Shown in pieces: positions 1 through 5,765 of a stretch of DNA of 5,765 nucleotides. Source of the stretch: Nitrosomonadales bacterium (GTDB taxonomy: Bacteria > Pseudomonadota > Gammaproteobacteria > Burkholderiales > SG8-41). Within the stretch, counting starts at the first letter, position 1. Every line of letters starts with the position of its first letter. The notes under the pieces were generated by a model. It was not told the origin of the DNA. It saw nothing but the letters and a program-made list of their open reading frames with translations, and searched no databases. A program made the position numbers and the translations under genes. The stretch spans positions 1 through 5,765 of the forward strand of contig VFLF01000465.1 in assembly GCA_009885185.1 (NCBI GenBank). Direction: 5' to 3'.

Positions 1-2
1 AA

Positions 3-2060
3 AAACGCGAGATTCCCGGCTACTACCTCGCGATCACGAAATACGCCGATGAGCTGCTGACCTCGCTCGATGGATTGCCGGATTGGCCGGAGCGCGTGCG
101 CACCATGCAGGCCAACTGGATCGGCAAGTCATACGGCGTGCGGTTTGCTTTTCCATACACATTGGACGGCAAGGCCGAAAAGCTGTGGGTGTTCACCACG
201 CGCGCCGACACCATCATGGGCGTGACCTTTGTCGCGGTAGCGGCGGAACATCAGCTTGCCACGCATGCGGCGAAAAACAACCCCACGCTCGCCGCTTTCA
301 TCGACGAATGCAAGCGCGGCAGCGTGATGGAAGCCGACATGGCGACCATGGAAAAGAAAGGCATGCCCACCGGCATTTTTGTCGAGCATCCACTCACCGG
401 CGACAAAACCGAAGTGTGGGTCGGCAACTACGTGCTGATGAGTTACGGCGAAGGCGCGGTGATGGCGGTGCCGGCGCACGACGAGCGTGATTTTCATTTT
501 GCCAAACAGTATGGGTTGCCGATCAAACCCGTGATCGATGTCGCGGGCAAGAAATTCAGCACCGAAGCCTGGCAGGAATGGTATGCGGACAAGGAACACG
601 GCGTTTGCATAAATTCCAATAAATACAATAACTTAGCGTATTCCGCCGCGGTGGATGCCATCGCCGCCGATTTGGCCGCCAAGGGCCTCGGCGAGAAGCA
701 AACGCTCTACCGCCTGCGCGATTGGGGCGTGTCGCGCCAGCGTTATTGGGGCACGCCGATACCGCTGATCTATTGCGCTACTTGTGGCGATGTACCGGTG
801 CCGGACAAGGATTTGCCCGTGGTGCTGCCCGAAGACTGCGTGCCTGATGGCAGCGGCAATCCGCTGAATAAACGCGCGGATTTCGTCAACGTGCCGTGCC
901 CGAAGTGCGGCCAGCCCGCGCGGCGCGAAACCGACACCATGGACACTTTCGTCGATTCGTCGTGGTACTACACCCACTTCGCCTGCACCGACCGCGACGG
1001 CGGCATGACCGACAAACACGTGAACTACTGGCTGCCGGTGGATCAATACATCGGCGGCATCGAGCACGCGATTCTGCATTTGCTGTATTCGCGCTTCTGG
1101 ACCAAGGTGATGCGCGACCTGGGCCTGGTGAGCATGGACGAGCCGTTCTCGCGGCTGCTCACACAAGGCATGGTGCTGAACGAGATTTTTTTCCGTAAAC
1201 CAGAGAGTGGAAGAATCACCTATTACAACCCGATCGACGTCGAAATCCAAACCGACGACAAAGGCACACGCACGGGCGTGGTGCTGCGCGCCGATGGGCA
1301 GCCGGTGGAATCCGCCGGCATCGGCACCATGTCGAAATCCAAAAACAACGGCGTGGATCCGCAGGCCTTGATCGAAGAATACGGCGCGGATATCGCGCGC
1401 TTTTTCATGATGTTCACCTCGCCCCCCGAAGACACGCTGCTGTGGAATGACGCCGGCGTCGAAGGCGCGGCGCGTTTCATGCGGCGGCTGTGGGCGTTTG
1501 CGCACGAGGCCGCGCAAACGCAATCCAGTCCTGCCGCCCCCTTGCCCGCATCGCTGCCGCCGGAACTCGCCAACGCGCGCCGCGACATCCACTCCGTGTT
1601 AAAACAAGCGAACTACGACATGGCGCGCCATCAGTTCAACACTGTCGCCTCGGCTGGCATGAAAATGCTCAACGCGCTGGAGGCCGCGCACAAAAGCAGC
1701 GCCGATGCCGCGATGAAACACGCCGTCGTGCGCGAAGGCCTGTCGCTGTTGTTGCGCCTGCTGTCGCCCATGACGCCGCATATCGCGCACCAGTTGTGGA
1801 TTGATCTCAACTACGGCAGCGACATCCTCGCCGCACCATGGCCGGAACCCGACGAAACCGCACTCAAGCAGGACGAAATCGAGCTGGTGGTGCAGGTCAA
1901 CGGCAAAAAACGCGGCGGCGTGCGTGCGCCGCGCGAAGCCGACAACAAGGCCATCGAAGCGCTGGTGCTCGCCGATGCGGAAATCCAGCGGGTCATGGAA
2001 GGCAAGCCGGTGAAAAAATTCATCGTGGTGCCGGGCCGGCTGGTGAATGTGGTTATCTGA
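3..2060 (+). CDS. leuS: Leucyl-tRNA synthetase, C-terminal ~685 residues (5' end outside window)
   Basis: Class Ia aminoacyl-tRNA synthetase that charges tRNA-Leu with leucine in the cytoplasm and hydrolyses mischarged products. The frame is open from the left edge (KREIPGYY at 3-26), so the ATG/TTG codons further in are internal. About 175 N-terminal residues, including the HIGH-type motif, are missing against the usual ~860. Visible in order: NWIGKS (114-131), start of the CP1 editing domain with TTRADT (195-212), editing-site segment [13 protein letters not shown] (453-491), a zinc-ribbon-like pair CATC/CPKC (774-785 and 897-908) that E. coli LeuRS lacks, [15 protein letters not shown] (927-971), [18 protein letters not shown] (1047-1100), the KMSKS loop reading TMSKS (1326-1340), a helical anticodon-binding domain (about 1570-1800), and the C-terminal tRNA-binding domain with VQVNGKKRG (1890-1916). 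The stop is TGA. The frame is intact with no sign of decay. Two short AT-rich patches (about 604-646 and 1182-1230) stand out from the GC-rich codon use. Family identity is certain. Confidence 0.98.
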   Translation, partial: KREIPGYYLAITKYADELLTSLDGLPDWPERVRTMQANWIGKSYGVRFAFPYTLDGKAEKLWVFTTRADTIMGVTFVAVAAEHQLATHAAKNNPTLAAFIDECKRGSVMEADMATMEKKGMPTGIFVEHPLTGDKTEVWVGNYVLMSYGEGAVMAVPAHDERDFHFAKQYGLPIKPVIDVAGKKFSTEAWQEWYADKEHGVCINSNKYNNLAYSAAVDAIAADLAAKGLGEKQTLYRLRDWGVSRQRYWGTPIPLIYCATCGDVPVPDKDLPVVLPEDCVPDGSGNPLNKRADFVNVPCPKCGQPARRETDTMDTFVDSSWYYTHFACTDRDGGMTDKHVNYWLPVDQYIGGIEHAILHLLYSRFWTKVMRDLGLVSMDEPFSRLLTQGMVLNEIFFRKPESGRITYYNPIDVEIQTDDKGTRTGVVLRADGQPVESAGIGTMSKSKNNGVDPQALIEEYGADIARFFMMFTSPPEDTLLWNDAGVEGAARFMRRLWAFAHEAAQTQSSPAAPLPASLPPELANARRDIHSVLKQANYDMARHQFNTVASAGMKMLNALEAAHKSSADAAMKHAVVREGLSLLLRLLSPMTPHIAHQLWIDLNYGSDILAAPWPEPDETALKQDEIELVVQVNGKKRGGVRAPREADNKAIEALVLADAEIQRVMEGKPVKKFIVVPGRLVNVVI

Positions 2061-2121
2061 AATGCCGTTTAATAACATATAGTTACATCGATACTGTCGC
2101 GCTCAGGCCGTACCGCATAAA

Positions 2122-2625
2122 ATGCACGCCATGAGAACCCTCCTGATCAGTGCTTTGCTGTTAACACTCGCCGGCTGCGGCTTCCAATTACGCGGCGCCG
2201 CCAATCTGCCGTACGACACGCTGCACGTGGCCGCGGCGTCCACCTCGACGTTTGCCGTGCAACTGCGGCGCGCGGTCACCTCCGGCAGTCAGACCAAGGT
2301 GGTGGACAATCCCAAGGATGCGCAGGCTACGCTGCATGTGTTGGGCGAGGCACGCGAAAAATCGATCCTGTCGCTGTCGGGCGGCGGACGCGTGCGCGAG
2401 TACCAGTTGCGCTATCGCGTGCAGTACCGCGTGGCGGACAAAGACAACAAGGAATTGCGTGCGCCGACCACCATCCTGCTGCATCGTGATTTTTCCTTCA
2501 ACGACACCGACACGCTGTCGAAAGAAGCCGAAGAGGCGTTGCTGTATCGCGACATGCAGACTGACGCTGTGAATCAGATGTTGCGCCAGTTGCAGGCCAC
2601 GCGCGCCACCGCCGCCAGTCTGTAG
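2122..2625 (+). CDS. lptE: LPS-assembly lipoprotein LptE
   Basis: Outer-membrane lipoprotein that forms the plug of the LptD barrel and helps insert lipopolysaccharide into the outer leaflet. The 167-residue product has a lipoprotein signal peptide: short basic N-region, hydrophobic core LLISALLLTLAG, and lipobox Leu16-Ala-Gly-Cys19 (Cys codon 2176-2178). This is followed at once by GFQLRG, matching the CGFxLRG start of mature LptE (formerly RlpB). Length fits the family. The remainder is a compact domain with a highly charged middle (KDNKELR) and a C-terminal segment ending QLQATRATAASL, likely helical. Two in-frame ATGs compete, 2122 and 2131; the second gives a leader starting MRTLL, which looks equally good. 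Neither has a strong Shine-Dalgarno (only an AGG at 2105-2107). It lies 61 bases after leuS and 29 before holA, the usual betaproteobacterial arrangement, and is probably co-transcribed with holA. Confidence 0.93.
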   Translation: MHAMRTLLISALLLTLAGCGFQLRGAANLPYDTLHVAAASTSTFAVQLRRAVTSGSQTKVVDNPKDAQATLHVLGEAREKSILSLSGGGRVREYQLRYRVQYRVADKDNKELRAPTTILLHRDFSFNDTDTLSKEAEEALLYRDMQTDAVNQMLRQLQATRATAASL

Positions 2626-2654
2626 CAGCCAGCGGTCGCCATTCGTATCCGCGC

Positions 2655-3698
2655 GTGCGCATTTCATCCGAGCAACTGGCATCACAACTCGCGCGCGAGT
2701 TAAAACCGCTCTACACCGTATTCGGCGATGAGCCGCTGCTGGCGATTGAAGCCACCGACCGCATACGCGCCAAGGCGCGCGCGGACGGCTACGTCGAGCG
2801 CGAAATTCTCACCACCGATACCAGCTTCAAATGGCCGCAACTGATGATGGCAGCGAATTCGCAGTCGCTGTTCGCCTCGAAAAAGCTGCTGGAACTGCGC
2901 ATCCCTAACGGCAAGCCCGGCGTCGAGGGCAGCGAGACGCTGCAAACCTTTTGCCAAGCGCCGCCCGCCGATACCGTCACGCTGATTTACCTGCCGGCGC
3001 TCGACTGGCGCGCGCAAAAAGCCGGCTGGTTCGAGGCGCTGGATCGCGCCGGCATCACCGTCGAAGCCAAGGCGGTGCCGCGCAAGGCGCTGCCGCAATG
3101 GCTGGGCGCACGCCTGAAAGCTCAAGGACAGCAGGCCGACGCCGAGGCGCTCGCTTTTATCGCCGACCGCGTCGAAGGCAACCTGATGGCGGCATTTCAG
3201 GAAGTGCAAAAACTCGCGCTGCTGTTTCCGCCCGGGCCGCTGGCCTTCGAGCAGATCCGTGAAGCCGTGCTCGACGTAGCGCGCTACGACGTGTTCAATC
3301 TGGGCGTGGCCATGGTCGAAGGCGATGCGGTGCGCCTCGCGCGCATGATCGACGGTCTCAAGGGGGAAGGCACCGCGCCGCCGATGGCGCTGTGGTCGCT
3401 CGCCGAAGAAATCCGCGCCATCGGTCGCGTACTGGCCGCCGCCGAATCGGGCCGCCCGCTGGGCACACTGTGGCGCGAAGCGAAGGTCTGGGGCACCGCG
3501 CACCAGAATATCATGCAGCAGAATCTGGGGCGTTTCAACGCCGCGCAGGTCACGCAAGGCCTGCGCCACGCCGCCGCCATCGACCGCATGGTCAAGGGTC
3601 TGGCCAAGGGCGATGTGTGGGACGAATTGCTGCATCTGGCGCTGCGCTTCGCACGCGGCAACGCAGGTGCCGCGCGCCCTCGCGCGCTGCGCGCCTGA
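2655..3698 (+). CDS. holA: DNA polymerase III delta subunit (clamp loader)
   Basis: Delta is the clamp-loader subunit that binds and opens the beta sliding clamp so that it can be placed on primed DNA at the replication fork. The 347-residue product is close to the usual ~340. It begins MRISSEQLASQLARELKPLY, followed by TVFGDEPLLA (GDEPLL at residues 24-29), the family signature of the degenerate AAA-like first domain. The middle (residues about 140-210) carries the lid-region pattern ending AFIADRVEGNLMAAFQEVQKLALL. The third, collar domain covers roughly 215-335 (DVFNLGVAMVEGDAVRLARMIDGL, then WSLAEEIRAIGRVL). I chose the GTG at 2655 because it is the first start in the frame after the lptE stop and gives the expected N-terminus. 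No good ribosome-binding site precedes it, so translation may depend partly on lptE upstream. The C-terminal tail (GNAGAARPRALRA) is short and variable. The frame is intact. Confidence 0.95.
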   Translation: MRISSEQLASQLARELKPLYTVFGDEPLLAIEATDRIRAKARADGYVEREILTTDTSFKWPQLMMAANSQSLFASKKLLELRIPNGKPGVEGSETLQTFCQAPPADTVTLIYLPALDWRAQKAGWFEALDRAGITVEAKAVPRKALPQWLGARLKAQGQQADAEALAFIADRVEGNLMAAFQEVQKLALLFPPGPLAFEQIREAVLDVARYDVFNLGVAMVEGDAVRLARMIDGLKGEGTAPPMALWSLAEEIRAIGRVLAAAESGRPLGTLWREAKVWGTAHQNIMQQNLGRFNAAQVTQGLRHAAAIDRMVKGLAKGDVWDELLHLALRFARGNAGAARPRALRA

Positions 3699-3744
3699 TC
3701 CAGAATCGCCCGGCGGCGCACCGTGAAGCGCAGCGGGCAATAAC

Positions 3745-4956
3745 ATGCAAACACACCGCGCCACGCGGCTGGAGCTGATCGACGCTCTGCGGGCGTTTGC
3801 CTTATTCGGCATTCTTCAGGTCAATATCCAGAGTTTTGTCTGGGGCCCGGGCGACCCACTCGGCTACTTTGCGAAAGCGCCGCGCACGGTGGATTCCATC
3901 GCCTATTTGCTGGTGGCGACATTCGTCTCGTCGAAATTCATTTCGCTGTTCGCGTTTTTGTTTGGCTTCGGATTCACGTTGCAGTTTCGCTCACTACAAC
4001 GCGCCGTGACCGGTCAAGCGTCCGCTGCGCAAGCGTCGCACAGTTTGGCAGCTGCGCAGCAAGCCTACCGCCGCCGCCTGTGGTTTCTGCTGGTGTTGGG
4101 CGTCGCGCACGGCATACTGCTGTATTCTGGCGATATCCTGGCCGCGTACGCGGTGTGCGGCTTCATCCTGGTGATGTATGCCGGCTTGCGGTCGGCGCAA
4201 CTCGCGCGCGTGGCGTACCAGTGGTGGATTGCATGTGCCGTCATCTTTCTGGTCGTGATGGGCGGATTCGCCGTGATAATGGCGAGCCTGCCGCCAGACG
4301 ACGGAGCGATGCGGGAAATAGCGCTGGAAGCATTTTCACTCTACACCACCGCCAGCTTCGCGGATCAGGTAGCGGAGCGCGCGCGGGATTATCTTGTTAT
4401 GCTGATCAGCGTGCTGCTGCTGATAATACCGTTGGTGCTTTCCTTGTTTTTACTCGGCGCGCTTGCCGCGCGACAGGGGTGGCTGCACCACCCCGAGCGC
4501 CATCCGCGCGTCTGGCGTGCCGCCGCGCGCATCGGCGCACTCGGCCTGATTCCGGCGGCCATCGGCGCATGGCTTAACTATCGGTCGACGCTCGCCACCA
4601 CCGGCAGCATGGACTTTCTCGCGGAATTATTCATCCTGTTCGGTTCGGTGACCATCGCGCTGTATGTCGCCATGATCGTTAAACTGCGCCACACGCGCGC
4701 CGTCAGCGCCGCGATAACGTGGCTCGCGCCAGCCGGGCGCATGCCGCTGACCAACTACCTGATGCAATCAGTGCTGATGGGCGCCCTGCTGTCGGGCTGG
4801 GGGCTCGGGCTTGGCGCGGTATGGCGCCACGCTGAACTGTCGGTACTTGCCTTCGTAATCGTTTTCGCGCAGGTTGCCGCGAGCCGTTGGTGGATGGCGC
4901 GTTTTGGCACCGGGCCGATGGAAGCGATATGGCGAAAAGCGACCTATAGGCGCTAA
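3745..4956 (+). CDS. DUF418-family (YeiB-like) polytopic membrane protein
   Basis: Inner-membrane protein of unknown reaction. The DUF418/YeiB family is regarded as related to membrane acyltransferases, but no substrate is established and none can be read here. The 403-residue length is typical. Family landmarks: RLELIDALRAFALFGILQVN (residues 8-27), where the usual LRG reads LRA; FLFGFGF (71-77); RRRLWFLLVLGVAHGILLYS (109-128) followed by GDILAAYAVCGF; a long hydrophobic stretch at 216-241; PAGRMPLTNYLMQS (329-342), the most diagnostic motif; and the terminal GPMEAIWRKATYR (390-402). I count about ten hydrophobic segments able to span the membrane. Residues 83-107 are an Ala/Gln-rich, low-complexity loop. 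The ATG at 3745 is the only possible start, because the frame is closed by TGA at 3724-3726; a weak GCGGG precedes it by 7 bases. Seven of 24 Ile codons are ATA, more than in the three genes upstream. It sits between holA and proA, genes that are commonly adjacent, so it is probably an insertion. Confidence 0.9.
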   Translation: MQTHRATRLELIDALRAFALFGILQVNIQSFVWGPGDPLGYFAKAPRTVDSIAYLLVATFVSSKFISLFAFLFGFGFTLQFRSLQRAVTGQASAAQASHSLAAAQQAYRRRLWFLLVLGVAHGILLYSGDILAAYAVCGFILVMYAGLRSAQLARVAYQWWIACAVIFLVVMGGFAVIMASLPPDDGAMREIALEAFSLYTTASFADQVAERARDYLVMLISVLLLIIPLVLSLFLLGALAARQGWLHHPERHPRVWRAAARIGALGLIPAAIGAWLNYRSTLATTGSMDFLAELFILFGSVTIALYVAMIVKLRHTRAVSAAITWLAPAGRMPLTNYLMQSVLMGALLSGWGLGLGAVWRHAELSVLAFVIVFAQVAASRWWMARFGTGPMEAIWRKATYRR

Positions 4957-5049
4957 CAAGGCGCACGATGCCCGGCAGCGGCTCGGCTCGTCGTTGTCGC
5001 GTGTTACAGGCGATGGGTACGCGGACAAAGGTGCGCCAACTCCTTGTTA
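4954..5049. repeat. Imperfect inverted repeat spanning the DUF418–proA gap
   Basis: The left arm TAACAAGGCGCAC (4954-4966) overlaps the DUF418 stop codon. The right arm, 5031-5049, reads GTGCGC, then six bases, then CTTGTTA. Thirteen base pairs form in two blocks (TAACAAG with CTTGTTA, GCGCAC with GTGCGC), with a six-base bulge on the right arm only. The 64-base interior holds a weaker nested dyad, CGCGT (4998-5002) with ACGCG (5019-5023). There is no T-run, so it is not a standard intrinsic terminator. It could be an mRNA structure between the two genes, a remnant of a small mobile element, or chance. The pairing is directly visible; its function is unknown. Confidence 0.5.
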
Positions 5050-5068
5050 ATCAGGGTAAAATTAGATT

Positions 5069-5765
5069 ATGGACGTACAAACCTACATGCACGGCGTGGG
5101 CCGGCAGGCGCGCGCCGCATCGCGGCTGATGACCAAGGCCGGCACGTCCGCAAAGAACATGGCGCTCAGCGCAACAGCGCAGGCGATTGAGCGCGCGTCG
5201 CAATCGTTGATCGACGCCAATGCACTGGATGTGGCCGAAGCGCGCAGGAAAAAACTCGACGACGCAGCCATCGACCGTCTGATACTCACGCCCAAAACCA
5301 TCACGTCCATGGCGGATGGCTTGCACCAGATCGCCACGCTGCCCGATCCAATAGGTGAAATCACCGGCCTGAAATATCGTCCCTCCGGCATACAGGTCGG
5401 GCAGATGCGCGTGCCGCTGGGCGTGGTCGGCATCATTTATGAATCGCGCCCCAACGTGACGGCGGATGCCGCCGGGCTGTGTCTGAAATCCGGCAACGCG
5501 GCGATCCTGCGCGGCGGTTCCGAGGCGCTGCATTCGAATCAGGCCATCGCTGCGTGCGTGCGCGAGGGGCTGAATGCCGCGGGCCTGCCCGAAAACGCGG
5601 TGCAGGTCATCGAGACTACTGATCGCGCGGCGGTGGGCGAGCTCATCACCATGCGCGAATTCGTCGACGTGATCGTGCCGCGCGGCGGCAAGGGGCTGAT
5701 CGAGCGCCTGTTGCGCGAGTCGCGCATCCCGATCATTCAACACCTCGATGGCGTATGCCATGTGT
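5069..5765 (+). CDS. proA: Gamma-glutamyl phosphate reductase, N-terminal 232 residues (3' end outside window)
   Basis: NADPH-dependent enzyme that reduces gamma-glutamyl phosphate to glutamate semialdehyde, the second step of proline synthesis from glutamate; it acts in the cytoplasm. The ATG at 5069 gives [20 protein letters not shown], the normal start for the family, and the frame stays open to the window edge. The family is usually ~420 residues, so just over half is present. Signatures seen: [14 protein letters not shown] (ESRPN from residue 125), [20 protein letters not shown] (Lys140 in the cofactor-binding region), [13 protein letters not shown] (from residue 199), and [11 protein letters not shown] at the edge. 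The catalytic cysteine of this aldehyde-dehydrogenase-like fold lies further on and cannot be checked. A CAGGG at 5052-5056 stands 12 bases before the ATG, a rather long spacing. The 112-base upstream gap could hold its own promoter, but I found no convincing -35/-10 pair. Confidence 0.96.
   Translation, partial: MDVQTYMHGVGRQARAASRLMTKAGTSAKNMALSATAQAIERASQSLIDANALDVAEARRKKLDDAAIDRLILTPKTITSMADGLHQIATLPDPIGEITGLKYRPSGIQVGQMRVPLGVVGIIYESRPNVTADAAGLCLKSGNAAILRGGSEALHSNQAIAACVREGLNAAGLPENAVQVIETTDRAAVGELITMREFVDVIVPRGGKGLIERLLRESRIPIIQHLDGVCHV

Noticed and set aside
633..1592. A 319-codon minus-strand open frame inside leuS
   Set aside because: The sense frame is unmistakable LeuRS. The antisense product has composition typical of a shadow frame and no family signature.
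2068..2095. Promoter-like TTTAAT, 16 bases, GATACT upstream of lptE
   Set aside because: Only 3/6 and 4/6 matches to the sigma-70 boxes. The AT-richness of the gap is suggestive, but not enough to call a promoter.
3669..3698. GC-rich repeats of GCGCGC at the end of holA as a terminator
   Set aside because: The bases are coding, no T-run follows, and alternating GC of this kind is expected from Arg/Ala-rich codons.
3699..3744. Matching recombination half-site before the DUF418 gene
   Set aside because: Only short GC-rich words (GGCGCAC, GCCCGGC) are shared with the downstream gap, and there is no GTTRRRY-like box or clear direct repeat.
2700..3812. A 370-codon open frame on the minus strand across holA
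   Set aside because: It mirrors holA almost exactly, is explained by GC-rich third positions, is rich in Arg/His/Gln with no recognisable motif, and has no independent start context.
5044..5062. TTGTTA and TAAAAT before proA as a promoter
   Set aside because: The two boxes are only seven bases apart, and no other -35 sits at 16-18 bases from TAAAAT.
5051..5761. A 236-codon minus-strand open frame at the right edge
   Set aside because: It is the antisense of proA, whose sense frame carries clear ESRPN and PRGGKG signatures.

Overview
The window is GC-rich chromosomal DNA, densely coding, with all five genes on the + strand: leuS (5'-truncated by the window edge) – lptE – holA – a DUF418-family membrane protein gene – proA (3'-truncated by the window edge). 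The order leuS–lptE–holA–proA is a familiar housekeeping neighbourhood of Betaproteobacteria. The LeuRS wording ([12 protein letters not shown] in the editing domain, [15 protein letters not shown] before the KMSKS loop) and the HolA N-terminus also look betaproteobacterial, so I infer a betaproteobacterium, possibly from the Nitrosomonadales side. The genus cannot be fixed from this sequence.

Region by region: bases 3-2060 encode about 685 C-terminal residues of leucyl-tRNA synthetase. After a 61-base AT-richer gap comes lptE (2122-2625), the outer-membrane lipoprotein partner of LptD in LPS export. A 29-base gap then leads to holA (GTG start, 2655-3698), the delta subunit of the DNA polymerase III clamp loader. 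After 46 bases comes a 403-residue polytopic inner-membrane protein of the DUF418/YeiB family (3745-4956). A 112-base gap follows, holding an imperfect long-armed inverted repeat that starts on the DUF418 stop codon. The first 232 codons of proA (gamma-glutamyl phosphate reductase, proline synthesis) run off the right edge.

The genes serve unrelated core functions (translation, envelope biogenesis, replication, proline synthesis) and probably share transcription because of conserved order rather than a common pathway. The DUF418 gene is the accessory element: it sits between holA and proA, which are normally adjacent, it uses the rare Ile codon ATA more than the upstream genes, and it is followed by the dyad. 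I see no RNA gene, CRISPR array, recognisable insertion sequence or toxin-antitoxin module. I do not see strong evidence for a new biological system; the DUF418 insertion with its adjoining inverted repeat is the one part worth following up.
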